Made by a program: the position numbers and the translations under genes. From Bryobacterales bacterium (GTDB lineage Bacteria; Acidobacteriota; Terriglobia; Bryobacterales; Bryobacteraceae), in contig PNAJ01000156.1 of assembly GCA_003170295.1 (NCBI GenBank), forward strand, positions 1 through 64,000: a DNA stretch of 64,000 nucleotides. Direction: 5' to 3'. Below the pieces are notes generated by a model. That model saw only the letters and a program-made list of their open reading frames with translations, did not search any database and was not told the DNA's origin. Shown here one piece after another: positions 23,630 to 32,893 of this stretch; within the stretch, counting starts at the first letter, position 1, and the number at the start of each line of letters is the position of its first letter.

Positions 23630-24509
23630 CCCTTGCCTCCGTCGGCGCTGCTGTGGCACCACCACCGCGGACCGCGGCTTCCAATTCCTTGAAGGTGGGA
23701 CGCAGTTCGCCGGGAATACTGCGCCGCGCGAATTCCACGGCCAGCACGGGAGCCGACCCTTTGACGAATCCGATGACGCCGGAACGGAGACAACGCAGAT
23801 AATCGAGCTCGGCGTCGTTCATCTTGGTCATGTTCAACGCGAGCGGCCCGAGGAATCCGTAGCACAACAGAATTCCCAGGAATGTTCCCACGAGCGCCGC
23901 GGCGACTTTGTGACCGATCTCTTCGGGAGGTCCGCCCAGCGCACCCATTGTGATGACGACGCCGAGGACCGCCGCGACGATTCCCAATCCGGGAAGCGCG
24001 TCGGCAACCGTGCTCAACGCGTTAATCGGGCCCGACGCCTCGTGATGATGAACTTCCATATCCATCTCCATCATCTGATCGAGGTCGAAGGCGGGCACGC
24101 CTCCACTGATCGACATACGAATGGTGTCGCAGATGAAATGCACGGCGTGATGATTGGCAAGGAATTTCGGATACTTCGAAAAAACCGCGCTTTTCGAGGG
24201 TTCTTCGACGTCCTCCTCCATCTTGACCATGCCCTGCTTGCGAGCCTGCATGAACAGCTCGTTCAACATTTTGAGCGTGTCTATATAGGAAGCCTTGGTG
24301 TACGGGCTTCCTTTCAAGACTCCGAGAATGCCTTTCACAATGGCGATGAGCGTAGACAAGGGATTGGCGATGAGCAGCGTTCCCAGGCCGGCGCCGCCGA
24401 TGATGAGCAATTCGGCCGGTTGCATCAGCACCATCAACTGGCCGTGCTCCATCAGGTAGCCGCCAACCACAGCTCCGAGGACGACGATAATTCCTATAAT
24501 GGCAAACAT
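23622..24509 (-). CDS. motA: Flagellar stator protein MotA
   Basis: 295 residues, the length of proton-type MotA. The N-terminus IIGIIVVLGAVVGGYLMEHG and the segment LPGLGIVAAVLGVVITMGAL correspond to the conserved membrane helices. The cytoplasmic loop carries the charged residues that touch the rotor. A His-rich patch (EVHHHEASG) in the loop is a small oddity. It is followed by motB with an eight-base overlap. The upstream gap of ~100 bases should hold the promoter; it is divergent from the DUF1080-like gene. Confidence 0.95.
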   Translation of the reverse strand: MFAIIGIIVVLGAVVGGYLMEHGQLMVLMQPAELLIIGGAGLGTLLIANPLSTLIAIVKGILGVLKGSPYTKASYIDTLKMLNELFMQARKQGMVKMEEDVEEPSKSAVFSKYPKFLANHHAVHFICDTIRMSISGGVPAFDLDQMMEMDMEVHHHEASGPINALSTVADALPGLGIVAAVLGVVITMGALGGPPEEIGHKVAAALVGTFLGILLCYGFLGPLALNMTKMNDAELDYLRCLRSGVIGFVKGSAPVLAVEFARRSIPGELRPTFKELEAAVRGGGATAAPTEARVA

Positions 24510-24618
24510 TTCAAGTGATTGCGGGTGTGTTTCCCCGGCTAAGCATCCTTATCGGCTCGGGATACTCATTCTTGCGTGGAGATGACTGGCGAACTGCGAT
24601 ACACTTCCCTTGAAGGCC

Positions 24619-25659
24619 ATGAATTTCCTCAAAATCGCGTTTTTCGCGGCAACCGCAGTGGTTGTTGCCGCTCGCACCAAACCTGACGATTGGAAACCGA
24701 TGTTCGACGGCACGACGCTCGAAGGCTGGAAGGCGAACGAACGTCCTGAATCGTGGACCGTGAGGAACGGCGCGATCACCGGGGACGGCCCGGCGAGCCA
24801 TTTGTTTTGGATGAAGGAAAAGTGTGAGAACTGCGAGTTCAAGGCCGAGGTCAAGATTAACCACGGCGGCAACTCCGGTATGTACTTCCGCACGGCGTTC
24901 GGACCGGGGTTTCCCAAGGGTTATGAAGCGCAGGTCGACAACACGCATACCGATCCGGTACGCACGGGCAGTTTGTATAATTTCGTCAAGGTTTTGGAAC
25001 AGTTGATTCCAGACGATACCTGGTGGACGCAGCGAATTATCGTCGAAGGCAATCACATTCAGATTTTTGTGAACGATAAGAAGACGGTCGATTTTATCGA
25101 CGAGAAGAATACGTTCACCAACGGCTATCTGGCTTTGCAGCAGCACAACGCCGGAAGCGTGGTGGAGTTCAAGAATCTGATGATGCGGCATCTGCCCGCG
25201 CCCGCTTCGCCGCTGGCGGGAACGTGGCGCCTTAATAAGGAACAGTCGAAGTTCGGGAGTAGTTATCCCCAGCAGTGGGAGCTGCGCATCTTGGAAGAAC
25301 GCGACGCGCTGCGCTGGCAATCGAATGCGACGCACAGCGATGGGAAGAAGTATTCGGTAAATTTCTGGGCTCGGAATGACGGCTACGATTATGTGGTGGG
25401 CGGAGCGCCGGGCGTCGACCACATCTCGATTGAGGACGTGGGCCGCAAGCGCATGCATGAGGCGATGCGGGCAACAAAAGTTCGTAAGAAAAAAGACGAA
25501 CATGTTTATCAGGTCGAGACCAAGCAGGGGCGCAAGGTTCTTGATCGCGCGTCTTACACCGTTTCTGCCGACGGCAAGACGCTGAAGCGCGCGGGGGTTC
25601 AGGTGGACGCCGACGGAAAGACGACGCCTTACAGTGAAGTGCTCGATAGGATCGAATAG
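24619..25659 (+). CDS. Exported DUF1080 (3-keto-disaccharide hydrolase-like) protein
   Basis: 346 residues from the ATG at 24619; a TTG three codons earlier is less likely. Signal peptide (FLKIAFFAATAVVVAA), then a concanavalin-like DUF1080 domain at ~25-195 with the family opening FDGTTLEGW and the NHGGNSGMYFRT strand. A second, beta-rich domain follows the APASPLAGTWRLN linker. DUF1080 proteins are abundant in Acidobacteriota and Planctomycetota and act on glycosides in the periplasm or outside. The STAS gene begins at the base after its stop (TAGATG). Confidence 0.88.
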   Translation: MNFLKIAFFAATAVVVAARTKPDDWKPMFDGTTLEGWKANERPESWTVRNGAITGDGPASHLFWMKEKCENCEFKAEVKINHGGNSGMYFRTAFGPGFPKGYEAQVDNTHTDPVRTGSLYNFVKVLEQLIPDDTWWTQRIIVEGNHIQIFVNDKKTVDFIDEKNTFTNGYLALQQHNAGSVVEFKNLMMRHLPAPASPLAGTWRLNKEQSKFGSSYPQQWELRILEERDALRWQSNATHSDGKKYSVNFWARNDGYDYVVGGAPGVDHISIEDVGRKRMHEAMRATKVRKKKDEHVYQVETKQGRKVLDRASYTVSADGKTLKRAGVQVDADGKTTPYSEVLDRIE

Positions 25660-26004
25660 ATGGCTCTGGGAATCGAGCGTCAGGACGGCGAAGGATCAAT
25701 CAGTGTGGTGGTGTTGCGTGGGAAATTGATGCTCGGCGAAGATTGTTTGCAATTGGAAGCGGTGATTCCCGAGTTGCTCAAAGAGGGCCGCACGAAGCTC
25801 ATTTTCGATCTAAGCGGCGTGACGCATATCGATTCGACAGGGATCGGGCGATTCATCGATACCTATAGCCGGCTCATGAAGGTCAGCGGAAAAATGTATC
25901 TCGCGGGGGCGAGCGGAGCGGTGAGGGATTCGTTTCGCGTGACTCGGCTGGATACGGTGTTTTCGTTCTATCCGACGGTGGAAGAGGCGCGGGCGGGGTT
26001 GTAA
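25660..26004 (+). CDS. STAS domain anti-anti-sigma-factor-like protein
   Basis: 114 residues of a stand-alone STAS domain (SpoIIAA type). The phosphorylatable Ser is in THIDSTGIGRFIDTY, and the domain begins SVVVLRGKL. Such proteins bind anti-sigma kinases and release sigma factors. No RsbW-like kinase gene is adjacent. The ATG directly follows the stop of the DUF1080 gene, a surprising partner, so co-translation may be accidental. Confidence 0.9.
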   Translation: MALGIERQDGEGSISVVVLRGKLMLGEDCLQLEAVIPELLKEGRTKLIFDLSGVTHIDSTGIGRFIDTYSRLMKVSGKMYLAGASGAVRDSFRVTRLDTVFSFYPTVEEARAGL

Positions 26005-26018
26005 TGAAGGCTCGATGG

Positions 26019-26038
26019 CAGGCGAAACCGCCTGCCCC
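26019..26038 (+). repeat. Hairpin element (GGCAGGCG / CGCCTGCC)
   Basis: Perfect eight-base arms with a four-base loop (AAAC), directly after the STAS gene. Related short hairpins occur at 44831-44849 and 62117-62134. It may serve as an mRNA 3' end structure. Confidence 0.55.
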
Positions 26039-26094
26039 ACCTGGCTTCCGAGTTGCAAGTGCTCAACTGCTGTATGGTGATGAAACACCGCTGC

Positions 26095-26130
26095 AGCTCC
26101 GCTCCCTGTGGTCACGGCTCGGTAGAGCAC
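26095..26130 (+). repeat. Interspersed repeat, family 2, copy 3
   Basis: GCTCCGCTCCCTGTGGTCAC followed by GGCTCGGTAGAGCAC. It matches 16298-16331 base for base over most of its length. It lies in the convergent gap between the STAS gene and the PH-domain gene. Confidence 0.78.
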
Positions 26131-26172
26131 GGGATGGGAGCAACAAGTTTCAGCCTGTGAGGGGTCGGCGCG

Positions 26173-26646
26173 CTACGGCGTCCCGTGCGATGCCGATCCC
26201 GATGCGTCCGGGCGTAGTCTCTGCGATTTTGCCAACTCCAGAATGTGATCCGCCACGAACTGCGGCCGATCGATGGAGCGCATTACGATCCGGCTGCTTC
26301 CGCCTGCTGTTTCGAACGACAGGTCACCCACTCCGATCATGCGTTGGCCGAGCGTTTGATCCACGCGCACGTCCTGCAGCTTGACCGCTTCCTCGGTGCG
26401 GGTCGACTTGGAGAAGAATCCCGATTCCAAGCGCACGCGGTCGCCGAGAATCTCGAGCTTCATGAGCCGGCGTTTGATGTGGCGCGTCACGACGACAAGC
26501 ATGAGGAATCCGGGAACGATCAGCAACCACCATAACCGAACGTCCTCGGGTCCGATGGACTTCAAATACACCGCGATGGCAAGCGCCAGCAACAGGCATA
26601 ACACATAACCCAACTTGATGACTTTCGTAGACGGACGGACCTGCAT
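26173..26646 (-). CDS. Membrane protein with bacterial PH-like domain
   Basis: 157 residues. Two membrane helices (LGYVLCLLLALAIAVYL and LWWLLIVPGFLMLVVV) precede a domain with the bPH2 pattern: LEILGDRVRLESGFFSKSTR, then VKLQDVRVDQTL and IGVGDLSFETAGG. YdbS/YdbT-type proteins with this layout are common and of uncertain function. The C-terminal ~15 residues lie close to repeat DNA. It is divergent from the NtrC-type regulator gene. Confidence 0.85.
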   Translation of the reverse strand: MQVRPSTKVIKLGYVLCLLLALAIAVYLKSIGPEDVRLWWLLIVPGFLMLVVVTRHIKRRLMKLEILGDRVRLESGFFSKSTRTEEAVKLQDVRVDQTLGQRMIGVGDLSFETAGGSSRIVMRSIDRPQFVADHILELAKSQRLRPDASGSASHGTP

Positions 26647-26698
26647 GGCGGCATGATAACATGTGGGTCCGCCGGGCTGTCACAATAGAAGAACAAAG

Positions 26699-28105
26699 AT
26701 GGAAACTGCACGGGATGTCACACGAGTTCTCGTGGTCGACGACGAGGAATCGCAGCGCACTGCGCTCGCGAGCATGATTAAGCTGTGGGGTTACTCGGTT
26801 GAGACCGCCGCCGATGGGCAGGAGGCGATCGAGAAGCTCGCGTCGTTTGTTGCCCACGTGATTGTCACCGATCTGAACATGCCGCGGCTGAGCGGCCAGG
26901 AACTGCTGAAGCGGTTGAAAGAAGATGGCGACGCGACGCCCGTGATTGTGCAGACGGCTTACGGCGGTCTCGATACGGCGCTCGAAATGGTCCATGAACT
27001 GGGCGCGTTCTGGTTTATCGACAAGCCAGTGGACACGCTGGCGCTGCGTCTGCTGATCGAACGCGCGGCGGCGCAGGAAAAGCTGGCCGAACACGCGGAA
27101 CGGCTGGCGCGCCAGTTGAGCAACACGGGTCTGCTCGGCGAAATGGTCGGTTCGTCGCCCAAAATGCGCGAAGCGTTCAGCCTGATCCAGCAGGTGGCGC
27201 CGAGCCGCGCGGCGGTGCTGATCACGGGCGAGAGCGGTACCGGAAAAGAGCTGGCCGCGCGCGCGATTCATGCGCTGAGCCCGCGCCGCAATGCTCCATT
27301 TGTGGCTCTGAATTGCGCCGCGATGCCCGACACTTTGATGGAAAGCGAGCTGTTCGGTCACGAGAAAGGCGCGTTTACCGGAGCGGTCGACCGGCGGGCC
27401 GGATGCTTCGAGCTGGCGCAAAACGGAACGGTCCTGCTCGATGAAATCGGCGACATGCCGGTCAGCTTGCAGGCGAAATTGCTGCGCGTGCTGGAAGATT
27501 CCCGCGTGCGGCGGCTGGGCGGCAAGACCGAAATCCAGTTGGACGTGCGAATTCTGGCCTCGACCAATTCACCGCTCGATGCCGCGATTCGCGAAGGAAG
27601 ATTCCGCGAGGATCTGTTTTACCGGCTCAACGTATTTCCGATTCCTCTGCCGGCTCTGCGGGAGCGGAAGGACGATCTGCCGGCGCTGACCTCCGCGCTG
27701 TTGAGCGATCTGAACCGTAAGCACGGAACGAAGGTCACCGACGTTTCCAAAGACGTGCTGGAACGCTTCCAGGCGTACAGCTGGCCGGGCAACGTGCGCG
27801 AACTTCGCAACGTGGTGGAGCGCGCCGTGATTCTTGCGGGACAAGGAACCATTCTCGCGGCGCATCTGGCCGCGGGCTTCGGGGGCGCGCCCTCCGCGGC
27901 AACGGGAAAACCGGCGGCGGCCAACGGCGAGGAGTTGCGCATCCCGGTCGGCTCCACGATCGAACAAGCGGAGCGCGCGTTGATCGAATTGACGCTCGAA
28001 CACACCCGGCATAATAAGACCCGCGCCGCCGAAGTGCTCGGGATCAGCCAGAAAACGTTATTCAATAAGCTGAAGGAATATGGTGGGCAAACTGCTCGGG
28101 CTTAA
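26699..28105 (+). CDS. NtrC-family sigma-54 response regulator
   Basis: 468 residues from the ATG at 26699. The receiver domain has the phospho-acceptor Asp58 in VIVTDLNMP. The AAA+ domain has Walker A GESGTGKE, the GAFTGA loop that touches sigma-54, and LLDEIGD as Walker B. The Fis-type HTH at the end reads RAAEVLGISQKTLFNKLKEY. It activates sigma-54 promoters when phosphorylated. The cognate kinase gene follows 65 bases downstream (28171). Targets are not evident in the window. Confidence 0.95.
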   Translation: METARDVTRVLVVDDEESQRTALASMIKLWGYSVETAADGQEAIEKLASFVAHVIVTDLNMPRLSGQELLKRLKEDGDATPVIVQTAYGGLDTALEMVHELGAFWFIDKPVDTLALRLLIERAAAQEKLAEHAERLARQLSNTGLLGEMVGSSPKMREAFSLIQQVAPSRAAVLITGESGTGKELAARAIHALSPRRNAPFVALNCAAMPDTLMESELFGHEKGAFTGAVDRRAGCFELAQNGTVLLDEIGDMPVSLQAKLLRVLEDSRVRRLGGKTEIQLDVRILASTNSPLDAAIREGRFREDLFYRLNVFPIPLPALRERKDDLPALTSALLSDLNRKHGTKVTDVSKDVLERFQAYSWPGNVRELRNVVERAVILAGQGTILAAHLAAGFGGAPSAATGKPAAANGEELRIPVGSTIEQAERALIELTLEHTRHNKTRAAEVLGISQKTLFNKLKEYGGQTARA

Positions 28106-28170
28106 GTCTCATTGTGCGAGTCCACATCCGGCTCAGGCGCCCCTGGCTGACGCAGAGCGTTAGAGCGAAC

Positions 28171-29721
28171 ATGTCGCTTCGCGTCAGGCTGGTGTTGCTG
28201 ATTGTCGCGCTGGTCGCCCTGGTCGCGATCGCGTTGTCGGTGATGCATCTGGCGAGTCTGGTGAACCTGCTCTCGGCCGATGCGCTGGATCGCAGCAAGC
28301 TGGCCGCCGATCAAGCGAGCGCATTTATCACCGATCGCATCGGGCAACATTCGGAAGAGTACAAAACCCCGCTCGATCTGAGCGGAATGAAGAGCCAGTG
28401 GACGGAAATCGTTTCGATCGATCCAGACATCCCGAAGATGCTGGTGAACATGCTGAAGCTTTCCCCGGCCATCAAGGACATCAACATCGCCGGGCCCGGC
28501 GGAAAGATTCTCGCGTCCTCGAATCCACCCGTTACCGGCAGGGCGCTGACGATCCTTCCCGGGTTCGCGGAATGGAGCGCGGGCTCTTTTTACACCCGCC
28601 TGCTGGACTTGATCGAGCGGCGCGCCGATTATCAGTTTGAGATCCCTCTGGGCGTGAAGGGCGAGGCGCAACCGCTATTCCGCATCCAAGTAATCGTGTC
28701 CAGCGTCCTGCTGCGCGCGGCTCTGCTGGCGCAAATTACCACGCTGGCTTACGTTTCAGGCGCGGCCTTGTTTATTTCGGTGCTGATCACTCTTTTCGCC
28801 ACCAATCGCGTGCTGCGGCCGTTGAAGCGCATTGAGGCGACCATCGATCGGATCGTGCAAGGCAATTTTCTTGGCTCGGATTCGCATGTCAATCCTACTT
28901 ACCTCAATCCTCCGGCCGAATTCGCGGTAGTCGAAGGCAAGCTGAACATCCTGGGCGAACGGTTTCGCGGCGCGCGGGAGCAGGCGGTGGAGTTGCAGCA
29001 CGATCTGGACGGGCTGCTCCAACGCATGGCCACCGAGCTTGACGTCGCGACGCGTTTAGCCGCCATCAGCCGCATTACGGGCGGCGTTGCGCATGAGATC
29101 AAGAATCCTCTAAACGCGATCTCGCTGCGCCTCGATTTGTTGCGCGCGCGGCTCAGTCAGCCGGAAGAGGAACTGGCGGCGGAGATCGATATTCTGTCGA
29201 GCGAAGTCCGGCGGCTGGATCGTGTGGTGAAAACATTTCTCGATTTTTCCCGGCCGGTGGATGTCAACCTCACCGAAGTGGATCTGGTGGCCATCGCGCG
29301 AGAGGTCGCGGATCTGACCACTCCGCAAGCGGGTCTCGCGAACATCAAGGTATGGTTTGAAGATTCCGTGAAATCGGCCCCGATTCGCGGCGACGCCGAC
29401 ATGCTGAAGCAGGCCATCCTGAATCTGGTTCTGAACGCGATCGAGGCGATGAAGAACGGCGGCAATCTGTGGCTCCGCGTGTCGCGCGAAGCCAACGCGA
29501 TCCTGCTGAATGTCTCCGACGACGGACCGGGTATTCCCACCGAGGCGCGGGAAAAAGTCTTTCAGCTTTATTTCACGACGAAACAAAGAGGCTCCGGCAT
29601 CGGATTGGCGATGACGTACCGCGCCGTTCAACTGCATAATGGTACCATCAGTTTCTCAACGGAATTGGGCCGCGGGACCGCCTTTCAGATGTTATTCCCA
29701 GCGCTGGTCCGCTACGCCTGA
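28171..29721 (+). CDS. Membrane sensor histidine kinase, partner of the NtrC-type regulator
   Basis: 516 residues from the ATG at 28171; an earlier GTG at 28114 is possible. Two membrane helices (~7-28 and ~195-212) flank a periplasmic sensor region of ~165 residues. A HAMP segment is next, then His308 in ITGGVAHEIKNPLNA and an HATPase domain with NLVLNAIEAM, DDGPGI and GSGIGLAM. The AHEIKNPL form of the phosphoacceptor box is typical of NtrB-like kinases. It is encoded right after the NtrC-type regulator and its stop overlaps the next start by one base. Confidence 0.94.
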   Translation: MSLRVRLVLLIVALVALVAIALSVMHLASLVNLLSADALDRSKLAADQASAFITDRIGQHSEEYKTPLDLSGMKSQWTEIVSIDPDIPKMLVNMLKLSPAIKDINIAGPGGKILASSNPPVTGRALTILPGFAEWSAGSFYTRLLDLIERRADYQFEIPLGVKGEAQPLFRIQVIVSSVLLRAALLAQITTLAYVSGAALFISVLITLFATNRVLRPLKRIEATIDRIVQGNFLGSDSHVNPTYLNPPAEFAVVEGKLNILGERFRGAREQAVELQHDLDGLLQRMATELDVATRLAAISRITGGVAHEIKNPLNAISLRLDLLRARLSQPEEELAAEIDILSSEVRRLDRVVKTFLDFSRPVDVNLTEVDLVAIAREVADLTTPQAGLANIKVWFEDSVKSAPIRGDADMLKQAILNLVLNAIEAMKNGGNLWLRVSREANAILLNVSDDGPGIPTEAREKVFQLYFTTKQRGSGIGLAMTYRAVQLHNGTISFSTELGRGTAFQMLFPALVRYA

Positions 29722-30317
29722 TGGCGATATCGATGCGCATACCGCGGATGATTTTCGGGATCTTCGTGCTGTCGCTGGCATCGACCTCCTGCTTGCGGCA
29801 GAGAACGCAGGCTCGCGTCTTTACGCCACCACCGGCAAGAGCTGAAGCCAGTGTACCCAATGCGCGGGCGCCTTTTCCCGAGCCTCCGCAGATCGCCGCC
29901 GACCCTGCAACGATCGTACCGCCCCGATTGCCGGAGACGACGCCGGAGACGATGGTGGAGATCCCGGAGGCGCCCCGGCGCGTGGCGCGTCGTCCCGGGC
30001 CGGTAACGCCGCCTAAACCTGCTTCGACCGGACCTCAACCACAGGAATCTCCGCCGCCGAGGCTCGCGCAGATGTTTTCATCGGAGGAGCTGCGGGAACA
30101 TACCCGTACTTTAGACGAGAGTTTAGATCGCGTGAATCGGGCCCTGGCAGTTGTGGAGGGAAAAAATCTGACACCGGATCAGAAGGAAATTGCCGAAAGG
30201 ATTCGAACGTTCCGGAAACAAGCAGAACAGGCGCGGGAACAAGATCTTCTGACCGCAGTCAGCTTAGCAAGGCGTGCAGATCTCCTCGCTAAAGACCTCC
30301 TCGAGCGCCTGCCCTGA
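29721..30317 (+). CDS. Lipoprotein with Pro-rich linker, unknown function
   Basis: 198 residues. The signal ends in a lipobox (SLASTSC). A long Pro/Ala-rich disordered stretch (residues ~35-115) leads to a C-terminal helical region with SEELREHTRTLDESLDRVNR and KEIAERIRTFRKQAEQA. This resembles a flexible tether plus coiled coil. The ATG at 29721 overlaps the kinase stop by one base (TGATG), so it belongs to the same operon and could be an accessory envelope component. No family recognised. Confidence 0.7.
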   Translation: MAISMRIPRMIFGIFVLSLASTSCLRQRTQARVFTPPPARAEASVPNARAPFPEPPQIAADPATIVPPRLPETTPETMVEIPEAPRRVARRPGPVTPPKPASTGPQPQESPPPRLAQMFSSEELREHTRTLDESLDRVNRALAVVEGKNLTPDQKEIAERIRTFRKQAEQAREQDLLTAVSLARRADLLAKDLLERLP

Positions 30318-30369
30318 AAGGCCGCCGGGTCGGAGGGGCCGGCGACCTAACCGATGGGCCTGCGGGCCG

Positions 30370-31146
30370 TTACTGCTCTGCGCCTGCCTTGGCCGTCAAC
30401 CCTTTGGAAGCCGTCGCTGCTTCCGGCACGTAGAGGCGAATCTCCACGCGACGGTTCAACTTGCGGCCTTCCCGCGTCTTATCGTCCGCCACCGGCTGGG
30501 CGTAGCCCGAACCGAGCAGCGCGATGCTGCGCACCGGAATCTTGTATTCGTTCGCCAGATACCGCGCAACTTCCTGCGCGCGCTGCTGGCTTAAACGCTC
30601 ATTCGTCGTCATCGAGCCAGTCTTGTCGGTGTAACCCTGCACTTCGATCACATAGCGGTCGAGGCCGTCGGCCGACTTGGCCAGTTCCTCAAGCTGCGCC
30701 TTCGCATCTTCGGTGAGGCTCGACCCATTCACCGCAAACAGTACCGTCTCGGTCTTTAAAACCTGGTACTTGTTCATCGCGTCCACGGTGCGGGCTAGCT
30801 GCGCCGTGGTATCCAACCCTCTTTGGGCCAAGCTCTTCGCGCCGTCCGCCGCTTTCCATGCTCCATCGGCCTTCTGATCCGCTTTAGCGGCAGCCTCGTT
30901 GGCGGACACTGCCTTGGCGTCGGTATCCTTTAGCTGCTCCTTTGTGCGGGAGAGGCCGCGGTCCAGTTCATCAATGCTCTTGCCGTGTTCCGCGATCTGC
31001 TTGTCCTGCTCGGAATTCTTGGTCTCCGTCGAGGTAACGCGAGCGTCAATCGGCGCGACCGTCTGTGCCACGTACTTCTTGGTGGCGCATCCGGTTGCGA
31101 AGAGTCCTAAGGCTGCGATGCCGGCGATTGTGATGGTTTTTTTCAT
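30370..31146 (-). CDS. OmpA-family lipoprotein (Pal-like)
   Basis: 258 residues. Lipobox FATGC at the N-terminus, a central helical region of ~100 residues with Lpp-like heptads (TSTETKNSEQDKQIAEHGKS), and a C-terminal OmpA domain at ~135-240. That domain has VIEVQGYTDKTGS and KLNRRVEIRLYV, the peptidoglycan-binding residues. A strong GGGGGAG stands five bases before the ATG at 31146. It should link the outer membrane to the wall. The Tol genes are not in the window. Confidence 0.92.
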   Translation of the reverse strand: MKKTITIAGIAALGLFATGCATKKYVAQTVAPIDARVTSTETKNSEQDKQIAEHGKSIDELDRGLSRTKEQLKDTDAKAVSANEAAAKADQKADGAWKAADGAKSLAQRGLDTTAQLARTVDAMNKYQVLKTETVLFAVNGSSLTEDAKAQLEELAKSADGLDRYVIEVQGYTDKTGSMTTNERLSQQRAQEVARYLANEYKIPVRSIALLGSGYAQPVADDKTREGRKLNRRVEIRLYVPEAATASKGLTAKAGAEQ

Positions 31147-31547
31147 TCTAACTCCCCCTTACATTCAATGTTTTGAACCGAACTCCCGGGCCGGCAAGTA
31201 ACGCCAGACCCGGGGATTCGGCGCCCGCGGGAGCAACCACGGGATACTGTTCCGAGCGTCTGCGTGTCATTCTTACGACCGCTCGGTAAATATTACCTGG
31301 TCAGAAAGGAAGGTTTTCCCGATCTCTCCAAAAATATCCTGATTCTGCAACGCTCCAGGTACTTCTATCGCCCTATATGAGCAACTACCAGGCCAAATTC
31401 AGGAGACGCCCACAAACGTATTTGTCTCCATGGTAAACTGGTAATTGTATAAAATTCAGGCGTCGACTCGACGACTAACAATTCCAACGGGTATTATTAT
31501 AAATAGGGATCGCACCTCGTCCTTATTATGCGTGTGTGGGGAGTTAT
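31147..31547. other. Divergent intergenic region, 400 bases
   Basis: No gene seen. It must hold the promoters of the OmpA-like gene (minus) and the NarL-type regulator (plus). A perfect 13-base palindrome, CGTCGACTCGACG, lies at 31461-31473, and an AT-rich TATTATTATAAAT at ~31492-31504 is a possible -10 region for the plus-strand gene. The palindrome is a candidate operator. The part near the OmpA-like gene shows nothing distinctive. Confidence 0.4.
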
Positions 31548-32180
31548 TTGATTCGCGTATTGATAGCTGACGATCATCCCCTGCTGCGCAGTGGCCTGAA
31601 ACACCTCCTGGAACAGGAACCTGACTTTTGTCCACCGGGGGAAGCCGAGAACTCCGACCAGGTTCTCGAAAAGATAAGTGAACGTGCGTGGGATGCGATC
31701 GTTCTGGATATAGCCATGCCGGGGCGAAACGGGTTGGAGACCTTGCACGAGATCCGGAAGCGCCGCCCCAGCCTGCCTGTGCTCATGTTGAGCATGCACT
31801 CCGAGGAACAGTTCGCGATACGGGCGATAAAAGCTGGTGCCAGCGGTTATCTCACCAAATCGGACGCTCCGTCGGAGTTAGTGCGCGCAATTCGCAGAGT
31901 ACTGGCTGGAAAGAAATACGTCAGCGCCACACTCGCGGAGACTCTGGCAAATGCGATTGAGGCTGGTGAGGAGCGCCCGCTCCACGAGACGCTCTCGGAC
32001 CGCGAATACCTTGTCGTATGCCGGATCGCCTCCGGAAAGAGCGTTACGGACATCGCGGAGGAAACCGGTCTGAGTGTAAAAACCATCAGCACGTATCGCG
32101 CCCGAGCGCTGGAAAAGATGAAGATGCACAGTAGCGCGGAGCTGATGAACTACGCGATCCGCAACGGGCTGGTGGATTGA
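31548..32180 (+). CDS. NarL/LuxR-family response regulator
   Basis: 210 residues from a TTG at 31548 (IRVLIADDHPLLRSG), which has GGGGAG five bases upstream; a GTG at 31536 is the alternative. The receiver has the phospho-acceptor Asp in IVLDIAMPGRNG. The GerE/LuxR HTH is SVTDIAEETGLSVKTISTYR. DNA binding depends on phosphorylation; no kinase gene is adjacent. Its 3' end overlaps the convergent sigma factor gene by 31 bases. Confidence 0.94.
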   Translation: MIRVLIADDHPLLRSGLKHLLEQEPDFCPPGEAENSDQVLEKISERAWDAIVLDIAMPGRNGLETLHEIRKRRPSLPVLMLSMHSEEQFAIRAIKAGASGYLTKSDAPSELVRAIRRVLAGKKYVSATLAETLANAIEAGEERPLHETLSDREYLVVCRIASGKSVTDIAEETGLSVKTISTYRARALEKMKMHSSAELMNYAIRNGLVD

Positions 32181-32731
32181 ATGCGCCGGGTGTGATGAGT
32201 TAGATCGCCACATTTTGCCAGGGCGCGAGATTTGTAGAGGCGGAATTGCGTCGCAGTAAGCTCCATTTCCCGGCAAATCTGCTGCGATTCCTGCTCGTCA
32301 TAATAAAAACGAACCAGAATTTCCCTATCCCGCGGGCACAACCGTCCTAGAATTCTACCCACCACGGCGATCCGTTCCCGAATGGCGAGGCGCGCCTCTG
32401 GCGATTCATGAGACGGAGCAACCGGTGCCGCCGTCGATTCCACTGAGATCAGCCTGCGCCGCCGAAGGATCATGGCTCTTATATGCACCGCTACCTGACG
32501 CCGTGTTACCGTGCGCACAAAGCCCATTAAACAATGGGGATCGCGCAATTCCCCGCTCCGGATCGCTTCCTGAACAATCATCAAAATTTCCTGAACATGG
32601 TCGTCCACCGCTTGCGGATCGACGCTGTGAAAGAGCTGTCCGCGAGCGCAATCCGACACCGCGGCGTACAGCGCTTCCACGCCGCACTCGTTCCCGCTCC
32701 GGATTTCCGCGACCGCTGCCGACCAATCCAT
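32150..32731 (-). CDS. Sigma-70 family (ECF-like) sigma factor
   Basis: 193 residues. Region 2 is visible as DDHVQEILMIVQEA and GFVRTVTRRQVAVHIR, and region 4 as LGRLCPRDREILVRFYYDEQ followed by the HTH ICREMELTATQFRLYKSRAL. The linker between them is long. Region 2 is somewhat divergent, so it may belong to one of the acidobacterial SigZ/ECF41-like groups; the exact group is not clear. A GGGAG stands before the ATG at 32731. No anti-sigma gene is adjacent. It converges with the NarL-type regulator, overlapping by 31 bases. Confidence 0.85.
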   Translation of the reverse strand: MDWSAAVAEIRSGNECGVEALYAAVSDCARGQLFHSVDPQAVDDHVQEILMIVQEAIRSGELRDPHCLMGFVRTVTRRQVAVHIRAMILRRRRLISVESTAAPVAPSHESPEARLAIRERIAVVGRILGRLCPRDREILVRFYYDEQESQQICREMELTATQFRLYKSRALAKCGDLTHHTRRIQSTSPLRIA

Positions 32732-32893
32732 TTACGGTGCTCCCGCGTTCAAACAATCAACCGAATAACAGGTTAACCCACTAATTCCGTCATTAATATA
32801 GGCCTATACGCATTTCTCCGTAGGAATTTCACCGACAAACAGAGTATGCGTTTCAGCATGCGGTACAGGCTGGGTGCCCGTATAATGAGAACC

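Noticed and set aside
26004..26384. 126-codon plus-strand frame after the STAS gene
   Set aside because: Made of repeat DNA (hairpin 26019-26038 and family 2 copy) and the antisense of the PH-domain gene.
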